Source of the DNA: Nonomuraea terrae
GTDB taxonomy: Bacteria > Actinomycetota > Actinomycetes > Streptosporangiales > Streptosporangiaceae
NCBI RefSeq assembly: GCF_004348995.1
Contig: NZ_SMKQ01000011.1
Coordinates: forward strand, 1-64,000
Length of the DNA stretch: 64,000 nucleotides
Direction of reading: 5' to 3'
Made by a program: the position numbers and the translations under genes. Below, piece by piece: positions 31,502-41,173 of the stretch. The notes below the pieces were generated by a model. It was not told where the DNA came from, did no database searches, and was given only the letters and a program-made list of their open reading frames with translations. The first letter of the stretch is position 1; every line of letters starts with the position of its first letter.

Positions 31502-33901
31502 GTGCGCACTCGACGATGGGGCACCGCACTGCTGGGCGCCGCCGCGCTGACATTCCCGACGGCCGGTCCGGTCCACGCGGCCCAGGAGCCGGCGAGCGGC
31601 CCTGGAGTGATCGCCGCCGACGGTGTCCGCCAGGAGATCACCGCCATCGACCCGCCCAGCAGGGCCGCCGGCGTCCTGGCCCTGTACACCCCGGCCTTCC
31701 AGCCCACCACGGGCACCAACGCGTTCGGCGCCGAGGCCGTGCTGCGCCGGACGGCGGAACGGGACGTGTACGAGGTGCTCGACGTGTGCACCGCGCTGAC
31801 CAGCCCCGCATGCCCCAACCCCGGCGACAACGCGATCCCCGCCGACGGCGCGGTCCTGTCCGCCTCCCCGGGCGGCAGCCCGGACGTGCGCCTCTTCCTG
31901 CGCGACCACGTGCGCAAGGGCGACCGGATCCGGCTGGACGGCATGCTGTTCAGAAGCGTCTCCGCCACTCTGGACGCGATGAATCCGACGGCCGCCGGCA
32001 ACCCCGGCGGCGTCGACCCCGCCACCGGCGCGTGCTTCCCCGGGTGCCGCGGCGCCGAGCAGCTCCTCGCCTACATCAGCTCGCCGACGCAGGGCGAGCG
32101 CACCGGCACGAACGCCAACGGCTTCGAGGTCACCGTGGTGGACGGCAGGGTGACCGCCCGGGGCGGCGGCGACAGCCTCATCCCGCCGGGCGGCTTCGTG
32201 CTCAGCGGTCACGGCTCCAAGGGCGAATGGTTGTCGGCCAACGCCGTGCTCGGCGCGTCCGTCACCCTCGACGCCGGCCGGGTCACCGTCTCCGTGGACG
32301 CGGGGACGTACGCGCGCGGCGCCGAGCAGCAGATCGCCGCCGCCGAGGCCGGGCTCGCCGAAGCCGAGGGGAGTTGCCTGCCCGTCGACGCCGAGGCCGC
32401 CGGGCGGCACCTCGCCGAGGCCCGCGACCTGCTCGGCCGGGCCGGGGCGGAGCCGGACGAGCGGGCCGCCGCGGAGCTGGCCCAGCGGGCCGGGCAGGCC
32501 GCCGTACGGGCGTGGTACCGCACCAGGGAATCCCGCCCGGCCGAAGGGCGCGGCCTCTGGGTGCGCCCGACCGAGACGACCGCGGAGCAGATCGAGAAGT
32601 CCCTCGACCGCATCCAGAGCACCGGCGTCAACCTGATCTTCCTGGAGACGCTCTGGCAGGGCTACACGATCTTCCCGAGCGAGGTGGCCGCGAAGTGGGG
32701 GGTCGAGGCGCAACGCCCGAACATGAAGGGGTTCGACCCGCTCCAGGTGTGGATCGACGGCGCCCACCGGCGCGGCATCGAGCTGCACGCCTGGGTGCAC
32801 ACCTTCTACGCCGGGCACCAGAGCGCGAACGGCGGTCCCGGCCCGATCCTCACCGCGCACCCCGAGTGGGCCGCGGTCGAGCGCGAGGACGTCGGCAAGG
32901 CGGGGCCGCAGCCGTCGTCGCAGGAGGCCGGCTACTACTTCCTCGATCCGGCCATGCCGGAGCCCAGGCAGTACGTCAAGGAGGTCTTCCGGGAGATCCT
33001 GACCCGCTACCGGACCGACGGACTGCACCTGGACTACATCCGCTACCCCGTGTCGGTGCCGTACCAGGCGTCCTTCTCCTACAGCGACCACAGCAGGGCG
33101 GCCTTCGCCCGGGAGCACGACGGGGCGGACCCGTACACGCTGACCATGGACGATCCGCGCTGGACGCAGTGGAACGCCTGGCGCGAGCGTCAGGTGACGT
33201 CGTTCGTCTCCGAGGTGCGGGCGCTGCAGCGCGAGGCGGCCCCTGAGACGCGACTGTAGGCCGCGGTCTTCCCCGACCCGGGCGACGGGCTCGACAAGAA
33301 GTTCCAGAACTGGGCCGACTGGGTCGGCAAGGGCTACGTGGACGTGCTGACCGGGATGGCCTTCGGGACGTCCGCCGACGCGGTGGCCGGCGACACGGCC
33401 AAGATGCGCGCCTCGGTCGGCGCGGACAACCTCCTCTACACCGCCACGTACGGCCCCTACCGCGGCAGCTCGCCCGACACCGTCACCGACCAGGTGCAGG
33501 CGGTGCGCGAGGCCGACTCCGACGGCGCGGCGCTGTTCTCCTACGTCCAGCTCCGCAACGACCAGGCGGCCGCCGTCGGCGAGGGCGTCTTCCGGACCGG
33601 GGCCGTGGTGCCGCACGCCGACCCCGAGGCCGCCGTCCGCGCCGGCATCGCCTACACCAGCGGCCAGCTCGGCGGGGCGTGCGCGCCCGCCGCGACGGCC
33701 AAGCGGATGGGCAAGGACCTGGCCGCCGCCGACCGCTGGACCCGGCTCGGCAGGCCGGAGCGCGCCCACGCCTCCCTCGACGCCGCGGCCGCCCGCCTCC
33801 GCGCGGCCTCGGCGGAGGGGGGGACCGAGCCGCGCTTCCGTGCCCGTGTGCTGCGCGACCTGTCCATGTACCAGCGCTGGCTGGGGGTCAGCGCACCCTG
33901 A
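31502..33901 (+). pseudogene. Secreted GHL10-type glycoside hydrolase interrupted by one in-frame TAG
   Basis: An open frame from the GTG at 31502 (behind CAGGAGG) runs 585 codons to a TAG at 33257-33259, then continues in the same frame without any shift to TGA 33899-33901, 799 codons in all. A signal peptide is followed by a region with VLSGHGSKGEWLSANAVLGA, then a helical linker (residues 275-345), and the GHL10 barrel from about 355: RGLWVRPTETTAEQIEKSLD, GVNLIFLETLWQGYTIFPSE, HAWVHTFYAGHQ and LHLDYIRYPV. The TAG sits inside the barrel (before AAVFPDPGDGLDKKFQNWAD), so a protein ending there loses barrel strands and the C-terminal region. GHL10 relatives such as DigH cleave peptidoglycan-like glycans. 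It could be a recent nonsense mutation, a sequencing error or suppressed. Confidence 0.8.
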
Positions 33902-36410
33902 ACGTGCGCAGCGCGTACGGCGGCAGCTCGAACTCCTCGAGGGCGAGCTCCGCCGCCGGGTACGCCGTCTCGTCCAGGCGGGCCTCGCTCACCTGAGCAC
34001 CCTCGGGCAGGGTCAGGCCCGCCGTCACCGTCTCACCCGTCGGGTTCGACACGCGCAGCACGTAGCCGTCGCCGTCCTCGGCGGGTTTGAGCGCGGTCAG
34101 CAGGCCGCCCGCGAGGCGCGGTCCGGCGTGCCGCGGCGCGACCGCCGTGCCGGGCCTGGCCTGCACGGCCCGCATCGGCGCCCGGGCCTGGGCGGCGGCG
34201 TGCGCCAGCGTCAGGTCGTCCGCGTCGCCGAGCCGGACGACCAGGCCGAACCGTTGCGGGCCGCGGCACTGCGCCTCGGGGACGGGCAGCTGCGGCCCGG
34301 CCCCCGTCGTACGCGTGCGCAGGTCGAAGCGCGACAACCAGCCGACCGCGCGCAGCAGCGTGACGGCGAGCACGTCACCGTCGCGGCCGGGCAGGCCCTG
34401 CATCTCGGGCAGGCCCGGCGCGGCGACGAAGACCCGCGCGGCGCCGGAGCCCGCCGAGCCGAACGTCTGCGCCGGCGCCACCGGGTGCCGGGCCTCCATG
34501 GCCGGCTCGTCGGGCAGCGGACCCAGCTCCGGCTCGACGGGGCGGCGCACGAGCGAGAAGTGCGCGTCCGCGAGCCACTCGCCTGGCGCGTTCCCGGCGG
34601 GGAACAACAGGCGCAGCCGGTGGTCGCCGGCCCGGTTGTCCAGGCGTACGTCCCAGTGCAGCTCCGGCGTCCCGTGCCAGCAGGTGACGTCGACGGTCAC
34701 CGGCACGGCCACCGCGTCGCGGGAGCGGCGCTCGCGCGAGTCGTCCAGTCCGGCGGGCAGGTCGAGCACGGCCCGCAGCGACAGCCGGGTGCGGACGGGG
34801 GAGACGGTCACGGACGAGCCGTACAGGCGGGCGTGCACCGGGGCGTCGGGCACCGGATCGAAGGTGTAGGCGTCGCCGCGGTCGCCCATGTCCTCCAGCA
34901 GGCCGAGCCCGGCGAAGACCCGCCCGCCGCCGCTGACCGTGACCGTGGCGTCGCCGGCGGCCTCCAGCGTGTACGGGCCCGCCTGCGCGCGGCGGCCGGG
35001 CGAGGTCTCCGGGACCGCCACGGGCTCGCCGCCCAGCTCGATCCGGTACGCCGCCCAGCCCAGCGGCGGCACCTCCTCGGCGAGGAGGGCCACCCGGTGC
35101 CGGAGCGCGTCCCGCGTGTCGGGCAGCAGGTCGAGGTCCGCCTCGAACGCCTTCTCCGGCCCGATCGTGACCGACTCGAAGGGCACGCTCTCGCCGTCCG
35201 GGCCGTACACCGCGCGCGGGTAGCGCCCGGGCGCCGTCAGCACGTCGGCCTCCACGCCCTGGGTGACCGGGCCGCCGTGCGGGTTCAGCACGGCCAGCAC
35301 CGCCTCGTCCGCGCACGGGTCGCCGTACAGCCGCACGTCCAGCCCCAGCGCGCCCAGGCAGCGGTTGAGCACCTGCTCGCCCACCGAGGTGACGCGGTCG
35401 AAGCGGGTCAGGTTCTCCCGGTGCACCTCGTCCACGCTGCAGCCGCAGATGGAGTCGTGCGGCGCGTTCTTCAGCAGCAGGTCCCAGGCGTGACGCAGGT
35501 TCGGCACCTGCTCGGCACGCCCCGACAGCGCCGTGTACGGCTCGGCCCAGCGCTCCAGCAGCGTCTGGGCGCGCCAGTTGGCCTGCTTGAGCGGGGTTCG
35601 CGCGCTGAGCGTGCCCGGCAGCAGGAACGTGAGCCTCCCGCCGGGATGCCGCAGCTCGCCCGTCACCAGCGGCGGCTCGGGGTCGGCCGCCCTGGCGGCG
35701 GCGAAGAACGCCGGCAGCGTGCTCTCCCGCAGCGGCCCGCCCAGCTCGGCCACCCGGGCGGTGGTGCCGGACGGTGCCAGGTGGTCGCCGCCGTTCAGCA
35801 GCAGCCACGGCCCGTCGCCGCACCGCTCCCGCTCCCTGTCCAGGAACGCGGCCAGGCGCCGCTCGGCGTCCGCCCACAGCACCTCGGCCTCGTGGTAGGC
35901 CTGGTTGACCGCGTACACCTCCGAGCCGTCCGGCGCCCGCCAGCGGAACCGCGCCGCCCCGGCGGGCGCGCCGCGCCACACCAGCGCGGTGTCCAGCCCG
36001 AAGCCGCGCAGCACGCGCGGCAGGTCGCCGGGATGGCCGAAGGCGTCCGGCGAGTAGCCGATCGGGGTGAGCCCGCCGACCGGCTCGGCCGCGCGCCGCG
36101 CCGCGAACAGGTTGCGGATCATGTTCTCGCCCGAGACGAGCTGGTTGTCGGCCAGGACGTGCCAGGGGCCGATGGTCAGGCGGCCCGCGACGACGTGCCG
36201 CCTGATCCGTCCGGCGAGGTCGGGCCGGACGGTCAGCACGTCGGACAGGGTGACGGTCTGCCCGTCCAGGTGGAAGCCCGCCATCGCGCCGGACTCGAGC
36301 TCCGCGCAGACGTGCTCCACCAGCTCCACGAGGCGGGAGCGGAACGACTCGAACGTGCGGTACCACTCGCGGTCCCAGTGCACGTGGCTGACGACATGGC
36401 AGACGGTCAC
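33888..36410 (-). CDS. Alpha-mannosidase, glycoside hydrolase family 38 (MngB-like)
   Basis: 840 aa, without signal peptide, so cytoplasmic. VSHVHWDREWYRTFESFRSR holds the first zinc ligands (His, Asp); GYSPDAFGHPGDLPRVLRGF contains the likely nucleophile Asp; KNAPHDSICGCSVDEVHREN contains the late zinc-ligand His. The C-terminal half is the beta-rich GH38 domain. The length is normal (830-1000). The closest type is the bacterial mannosylglycerate-hydrolase/alpha-mannosidase branch. The GTG at 36410 overlaps the NanE stop. It is the last gene of the nine-gene operon, and its end overlaps the convergent GHL10 gene by 14 bases. Activity on alpha-linked N-acetylmannosamine is an untested possibility from context. 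Confidence 0.88.
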   Translation of the reverse strand: MTVCHVVSHVHWDREWYRTFESFRSRLVELVEHVCAELESGAMAGFHLDGQTVTLSDVLTVRPDLAGRIRRHVVAGRLTIGPWHVLADNQLVSGENMIRNLFAARRAAEPVGGLTPIGYSPDAFGHPGDLPRVLRGFGLDTALVWRGAPAGAARFRWRAPDGSEVYAVNQAYHEAEVLWADAERRLAAFLDRERERCGDGPWLLLNGGDHLAPSGTTARVAELGGPLRESTLPAFFAAARAADPEPPLVTGELRHPGGRLTFLLPGTLSARTPLKQANWRAQTLLERWAEPYTALSGRAEQVPNLRHAWDLLLKNAPHDSICGCSVDEVHRENLTRFDRVTSVGEQVLNRCLGALGLDVRLYGDPCADEAVLAVLNPHGGPVTQGVEADVLTAPGRYPRAVYGPDGESVPFESVTIGPEKAFEADLDLLPDTRDALRHRVALLAEEVPPLGWAAYRIELGGEPVAVPETSPGRRAQAGPYTLEAAGDATVTVSGGGRVFAGLGLLEDMGDRGDAYTFDPVPDAPVHARLYGSSVTVSPVRTRLSLRAVLDLPAGLDDSRERRSRDAVAVPVTVDVTCWHGTPELHWDVRLDNRAGDHRLRLLFPAGNAPGEWLADAHFSLVRRPVEPELGPLPDEPAMEARHPVAPAQTFGSAGSGAARVFVAAPGLPEMQGLPGRDGDVLAVTLLRAVGWLSRFDLRTRTTGAGPQLPVPEAQCRGPQRFGLVVRLGDADDLTLAHAAAQARAPMRAVQARPGTAVAPRHAGPRLAGGLLTALKPAEDGDGYVLRVSNPTGETVTAGLTLPEGAQVSEARLDETAYPAAELALEEFELPPYALRTFRVR

Positions 36411-37093
36411 GACCGGGCCTCCTTCAGGACGCGGGAGAACCGCAGGGTGATGTCGGCCGGCCGGGTGATGGCGCCGCCGACGACGACGGCGTGCGCGCCC
36501 AGCTCCAGGGCCCGCGCGGCCTCGGCGGGGGTGCTGATGCGGCCTTCGGCGAAGAGCGGGACGTCCAGCTTGCCCGCCAGCTCGGCCACCAGCTCCAGGT
36601 CCGGCCCGTGGAGACGGGGCGAGGCGGGCGTGTAGCCGGACAACGTCGTCGAGACGCAGTCCGCGCCGAGCTCCGCGGCGGCCACCCCCTCCGCCGCGGT
36701 GGAGACGTCCGCCATGACCAGCGCGCCCGCCTCGTGGACGCGGGCGATCGTCTCGGCCAGCCCGAGACCGTCGGGCCGGGGACGCGAGGTGGCGTCGAGC
36801 GCGACGATGTCCGCGCCCGCCCGCGCGATCGTCAGCGCGTGCTCGGCGGTGGGGGTGATGTAGACGTCGCCGTCGCCGTCCTTCCACAGACCGATCAACG
36901 GGACCGGCACGGCCGCCCGAACGGCCTCGACGTCGGCCGGGCCGTTGACCCGCACGCCGGCCGCGCCCCCCAGCACCACGGATCGCGCCATCGCGGTCAT
37001 GAACCGCGGCCCGTGCAACGGCTCGCCCTCGTAGGCCTGGCAGGAGACCACTAGGCCACCACGCAGCAGGCCGAGCATCTCGACGCCGGTCAT
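36407..37093 (-). CDS. nanE: N-acylmannosamine-6-phosphate 2-epimerase (NanE)
   Basis: 228 aa TIM barrel. LVVSCQAYEGEPLHGPRFMT, GAAGVRVNGPADVEAVRA, PLIGLWKDGDGDVYITPT with the catalytic Lys, and DVPLFAEGRISTPAEAA with the catalytic Glu are the NanE signatures. It converts ManNAc-6-phosphate into GlcNAc-6-phosphate, which can enter general amino sugar catabolism (NagA, NagB, not in this window). Its ATG overlaps the stop of the FAD oxidoreductase (TCATGCC context, 4-base overlap). Confidence 0.92.
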   Translation of the reverse strand: MTGVEMLGLLRGGLVVSCQAYEGEPLHGPRFMTAMARSVVLGGAAGVRVNGPADVEAVRAAVPVPLIGLWKDGDGDVYITPTAEHALTIARAGADIVALDATSRPRPDGLGLAETIARVHEAGALVMADVSTAAEGVAAAELGADCVSTTLSGYTPASPRLHGPDLELVAELAGKLDVPLFAEGRISTPAEAARALELGAHAVVVGGAITRPADITLRFSRVLKEARS

Positions 37094-38754
37094 GCCGTTC
37101 CTCCCCCTCCGGCGAGCGTGCTCGCCGCGTCGGCCCAGGTCCGTCCCGGGTCCGAGGTCATGTCGTGCCGGCCCAGACGGGCGGCGGCCGCGCGCAGCAC
37201 CGTGCGATCGGCCTCGGTCAGCGGTTGATCGGGCCGTACGTCCAGGCTGTCCGGCCGGACGGCGCCCGCCGCCGCCAGCAGCTGCACCGGCGCGAACAGC
37301 GGGTCGCTGGGGGCGACGTCGAGCACCCAGGCGATCGGCGCCCCGCGCGCCACCAGGCTCCGCCGCACCGCCAGGAGCTCGGCGGGCGCGCTCAACCGGC
37401 CGGGCCGGATGCTTCGGCGCACGCAGTGGGCGGCGGCCGTGCCCGCGGCCTCGCCGACCGCCCACTCGCCGTGGTGCACCCGGTAGGCCGAGGCGGCGGC
37501 CTGGGTGGCGCCCAGGTTCTTGGCGGCGGCCAGCAGGTTGCCCGGCTCCGGGGCGACCAGCGCCGACAGCGGGATCTGGAACGGCGCCGTGTCGGCGTAG
37601 TGGCTGCCGGGATGGCCCACCCGCGCGTGAATGTCCATGTGGTACCAGGCCACGCCCACGGCGTCGGGCATCGCCGCGGCCCGCGCCTGCCCGGGCACCG
37701 GCCGCAGGTGGTGCTCGGTCACCGGGCCGGGCACGGCCAGCCGCCGCGACTCGCGCACGTACGGGTGCCGGGCCAGGCCCCCGCTCGTGCCGGGCGCCTC
37801 GGCGGCCAGCCGCAGCCCGGGGAAGCCGGCCTCGGTCTGCAGCCAGTGCAGGAACGCCAGCGACAGCAGGCGCGCCCCGGCCGCCGCCTCCCCGGGCTCG
37901 TGGATCAGCGACCGGTCGGCGTAGTCGTTGCCCGCCCAGTTGATCAGCACCAGGTCGCGGCCGCCGAGCACCGCGCCGTCGCGCAGCCGCCGGTAGGTCC
38001 AGAACGGCGGGTGGCCGTCGGGACCGTCCTCGAACATGCGGTAGCGGTGCGTCCTGCCGTCCCAGCCGTCGATCTCCAGCGTGAACGGCTGGCCGTCCCG
38101 CCAGCGCTCGTAACCCGGCGGCCGCGGCACCGTGTGGTCCTCTCCCGGCAGGTGCTCGACCAGGAAGCCCGTCGTGCACGACTGCACGGCCCGCGGGCGC
38201 GGGGCGCCCTCGACGGCCAGCGACTCGCCGTAGGCGTCGCCGCCCTCCGAACCGCACACCCACGGGGCTCCGGCCAGGACGAGCAGGTCGCCCAGCTCGG
38301 TGGCGTCGCAGAACACCTCGCCGGCGACGCTCTGCCCGGTGGTGAGCGTCACCGCCTCGATGAGGCCCGCATGCAGGCGGACGCCGGCCGGCGCGGCGCC
38401 GGTGACGACGGTGAGCCGCCCGCTTTCCACATGCGGGGCCAGCAGGTCCGCGATCGCCTTCGCGCCGGCGTGCGGCTCGAAGCACAACCGGCTCACCCAG
38501 CCGCCGCCGGGGTTGGCGACGCCGCCGTACCCGGCGCGGACGAGCTCGCGCAGCCGCGTGTAGGAGGCCGAGACACCGCCGGTCTCCACGTGCGGGTGCT
38601 CGTCCAGCGCGGGCACGAGCTGGCTGGTGATCTGCCCGCCCGGCTCCTCCTCCGCGCAGGTGAGCACCACGCTGCGCCCCGACTCGGCGGCCGCGAGCGC
38701 GGCGGCCACGCCGCCCAGCCCGCCCCCGATGACCACGACGTCGGCTGTCAGCAC
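37090..38754 (-). CDS. FAD-dependent oxidoreductase (FAD_oxidored family)
   Basis: 554 aa. The N-terminal VVVIGGGLGGVAAALAAAES is a Rossmann GxGxxG dinucleotide site, followed by EEPGGQITSQLVPALDEH, VFCDATELGDLLVLAGAPWV and the late LAAAKNLGATQAAASAYRVH with GEAAGTAAAHC, all typical of the PF12831 family. Members occur in glycan-utilisation loci of soil bacteria; the reaction is generally unassigned, with sugar or glycoside oxidation a fair guess. The GTG at 38754 overlaps the DUF4127 stop by 7 bases. No signal peptide. Confidence 0.85.
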   Translation of the reverse strand: MLTADVVVIGGGLGGVAAALAAAESGRSVVLTCAEEEPGGQITSQLVPALDEHPHVETGGVSASYTRLRELVRAGYGGVANPGGGWVSRLCFEPHAGAKAIADLLAPHVESGRLTVVTGAAPAGVRLHAGLIEAVTLTTGQSVAGEVFCDATELGDLLVLAGAPWVCGSEGGDAYGESLAVEGAPRPRAVQSCTTGFLVEHLPGEDHTVPRPPGYERWRDGQPFTLEIDGWDGRTHRYRMFEDGPDGHPPFWTYRRLRDGAVLGGRDLVLINWAGNDYADRSLIHEPGEAAAGARLLSLAFLHWLQTEAGFPGLRLAAEAPGTSGGLARHPYVRESRRLAVPGPVTEHHLRPVPGQARAAAMPDAVGVAWYHMDIHARVGHPGSHYADTAPFQIPLSALVAPEPGNLLAAAKNLGATQAAASAYRVHHGEWAVGEAAGTAAAHCVRRSIRPGRLSAPAELLAVRRSLVARGAPIAWVLDVAPSDPLFAPVQLLAAAGAVRPDSLDVRPDQPLTEADRTVLRAAAARLGRHDMTSDPGRTWADAASTLAGGGGTA

Positions 38755-40298
38755 GCGCCGTCCCCCTCCTCGCTGTTGTCGGTGATGTCGAAATCCACTT
38801 CGAACGTGCGCTCCCACGGCAGGCCGACCCCGCTCACGCGCAACCCCTCGAACCCGGGCAGCCGCAGCCCGTCCAGCGCCGCGACGATCTCCCGCAGCAC
38901 CGGATGCCCGGCCGGGACGTGGTCGTGCCGGGCCGGGTCGCTGCCCAGCCGGGCGCGGGCCGCCGCGCGCGCTCCGGTCATGTAGCCGTAGTCCTCGACC
39001 AGGCGGCGCATCAGCAGGCGGCGGTGCGCCCGCGCGTCGAACGTGCCCGCCCGCTGCCCGGCGACCACCGCCACCGCGTGCGCCACCGCCGTGCCGATCG
39101 TGTTGCCCGCGGTGTTCCAGCCGGCGTACGCGGTCAGCCGGTGCAGCAGTCCGCGCCCGGCCAGCGCCGCCACCAGGGCCGGGTCGGCGCCGTTGGGCTG
39201 GCCGCAGTCCGCCACGGCGACCCGCCGCCCCTCGCCGAGCAGCCGCTCGACGAGCGCGGCGACCTTCTCGGCCGCCCGGGCGTCGGTCGCCGCGGGAGGG
39301 GCCACCGCCCAGTCGGCGCCGCTCTGGTCGGGCACGTGGACCACCAGGCACACGTCACTGCCCGCGACCCCGCCGCAGGCCGCGATCTGGCCGAGGGCGG
39401 TCCGCTCGACGGGCATGTTCTCGTACGGCGCCACCCGGTCCAGCGGGCCCGCGGCCTCCACGGAGAAGCCGACGGGCGTTCCGCCGGACAACACGCGGGC
39501 GACCAGCGTCGAGACCGCCTCGTCCGCGCCCGGCCGCACGCTGACGCGCCCGTCGCCCAGCCAGGAGGCCCACGACCGCAGCCAGCCCAGCTCGGCCGTC
39601 GCCAGGCCCCAGACGGCGGTGTCGTCGGCGCCGATGACCAGCGACTCCAGGGTCCCGTCGGCGAGCAGGCCGAGCGCGGTCAGGTTGAGCGTGTGGTTGC
39701 GTAGCCGCCGCCGCAGGAAGTCCCCGCGAACGTCATCCGGCACCTCCGGCTCGCCCGGCATACCGGCGCCCGGCGCACCCACGCCTGGTACGCCCATGCC
39801 CAGCGCGCTCGACGTATCCGGAACGTCGGGTATGCCAGGTACATCCGACGGGCGAGAGGCGTCCTGGCCGGCGGAGAGCCGGTGCAGGGAGGCCGAGAGC
39901 CGGTGCAGCGCGGGCCCGTGGGCCGACCAGTAGCCGGGCTCCTCCATGGCGTCGTCCGAGTCGGGCGTCCTGGTGACCAGGGTGACGGCGTGCACCGGCG
40001 CGCGCACCTCACGCAGCGCCGCCCACCTGCCGGCGACCTCCTCCACCGTGGCCGGAACCGTCCGGGACGCGATCAGCCCGCCGTACCCGAGGGTCTCCAG
40101 CGCCACCACCGCGGCGTCGCAGCGTACTGACCGGAGCCAGCCCGCGAGCGCGGCGGTGTCACCGGCGCGGCGGACGCGCGGCAGCGCGGACGGCGGCGGC
40201 AGGAGCACGCGTGCCCCCGCGACCGCGGCGATCTCACGGGGCAACGCGGCGCAGGCGGGCCGCTCGTCCAACGGGACGAGGGCCAGCGTGAGCGTCAT
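38748..40298 (-). CDS. DUF4127 family protein
   Basis: 516 aa. TLALVPLDERPACAALPREI is the start signature of DUF4127, and AYAGWNTAGNTIGTAVAHAV the other hallmark; VVALETLGYGGLIASRTV lies between. DUF4127 proteins are of unknown function and often lie next to sugar importers and glycosidases. This one has an unusual insertion at about 150-190, rich in Pro, Gly, Val and Met (VPGIPDVPDTSSALGMGVPG and more), with low complexity. It overlaps the kinase and FAD genes, confirming operon membership. Confidence 0.87.
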   Translation of the reverse strand: MTLTLALVPLDERPACAALPREIAAVAGARVLLPPPSALPRVRRAGDTAALAGWLRSVRCDAAVVALETLGYGGLIASRTVPATVEEVAGRWAALREVRAPVHAVTLVTRTPDSDDAMEEPGYWSAHGPALHRLSASLHRLSAGQDASRPSDVPGIPDVPDTSSALGMGVPGVGAPGAGMPGEPEVPDDVRGDFLRRRLRNHTLNLTALGLLADGTLESLVIGADDTAVWGLATAELGWLRSWASWLGDGRVSVRPGADEAVSTLVARVLSGGTPVGFSVEAAGPLDRVAPYENMPVERTALGQIAACGGVAGSDVCLVVHVPDQSGADWAVAPPAATDARAAEKVAALVERLLGEGRRVAVADCGQPNGADPALVAALAGRGLLHRLTAYAGWNTAGNTIGTAVAHAVAVVAGQRAGTFDARAHRRLLMRRLVEDYGYMTGARAAARARLGSDPARHDHVPAGHPVLREIVAALDGLRLPGFEGLRVSGVGLPWERTFEVDFDITDNSEEGDGAC

Positions 40299-41173
40299 CC
40301 GCGCCCCCGCTGCCCACCGGCGGCCAGGGCCGCTCCGATCAGTACCGCGTCGTCACCCAGGCGGGCCGAGGCGATGGGCACTCCGGTCAGCACGGGCAGG
40401 ATCCCGGCGGCCAGCGCCTCGCGGAGCGGCGCCAGGTAGAGATCCCCGGCGGCCAGGACGCCGCCGCCGATGATCACGACCTGCGGGTCCCACACGTTCA
40501 CCACGCCCGCCAGCGCCCGGCCCAGGGCCCGGCCGCCGCGCGCCAGCACGCCGGCCGCCGCCACGTCACCTGCCTCGGCCCGCTCGACCACCTGGCGCAG
40601 ATCGCGCTCTCCCGAGGCGGCCGCCATGGCGGGCCCGGCGGCGACGGCCTCGACGTGGCCTTCCGCGCCACAGGAGCAGGCCAGCCCCTCGGCCTCGGGC
40701 ACCGGCACGTGCCCCAGGTGACCGGCGGCGCCGCGCGAGCCGGGCACGACGCGGCCGTCCAGGGCGAGCGCCCCGCCGACGCCGGTGCCGACGGTCACAC
40801 CCAGCGCCGAGCGCCACACGGTGCCCGCCAGCTCTCCCGCGAGGAACGCCTGCACGTCGTTGCGCACCAGCACCGGCAGCCGGAGCTCGTCCTCCAGCAG
40901 CCGGGCCAGCGGAGTGCCGGCCCAGTCGCGGATCGCGTCGGTCGCCCCGACGATCTCCCGGCCGCCGGGGTCCACGACGCCCGCCGTGCCCACCCCGGCC
41001 GAGGCGACGCCGTCCAGGCCGAGACCGCGGGCCAGCTCCGCCACCGTCCGCACGACCGCGCGCGGCCCCCGCGCGGCCGGCGTCGGCGCGCACGCCCGCC
41101 GGTGGACGGTGCCGTCCCGCGTGACCAGCCCGACGGCGATCTTCGTGCCGCCGATGTCGACGCCCAGCCTCAC
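40295..41173 (-). CDS. ROK-family sugar kinase (probable N-acetylmannosamine kinase)
   Basis: 292 aa, no helix-turn-helix. RLGVDIGGTKIAVGLVTRDG is the ATP phosphate-binding start, VGTAGVVDPGG and VLVRNDVQAFLAGELA the sugar and catalytic (Asp) regions, and GHLGHVPVPEAEG plus CSCGAEGHVEAVAAG the zinc site; the usual third cysteine (GC) is replaced by His (GH). NVWDPQVVIIGGGVL closes the domain. Next to nanE, phosphorylation of ManNAc to ManNAc-6-phosphate is the best guess, but related kinases use GlcNAc or glucose. Overlaps the GntR stop (ATGA). Confidence 0.85.
   Translation of the reverse strand: MRLGVDIGGTKIAVGLVTRDGTVHRRACAPTPAARGPRAVVRTVAELARGLGLDGVASAGVGTAGVVDPGGREIVGATDAIRDWAGTPLARLLEDELRLPVLVRNDVQAFLAGELAGTVWRSALGVTVGTGVGGALALDGRVVPGSRGAAGHLGHVPVPEAEGLACSCGAEGHVEAVAAGPAMAAASGERDLRQVVERAEAGDVAAAGVLARGGRALGRALAGVVNVWDPQVVIIGGGVLAAGDLYLAPLREALAAGILPVLTGVPIASARLGDDAVLIGAALAAGGQRGRG

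Noticed and set aside
33257-33259. TAG as a programmed amber (pyrrolysine or other) recoding signal
   Set aside because: No supporting element such as a dedicated tRNA or synthetase is in the window, and a sporadic nonsense mutation or base error explains a single TAG more simply.
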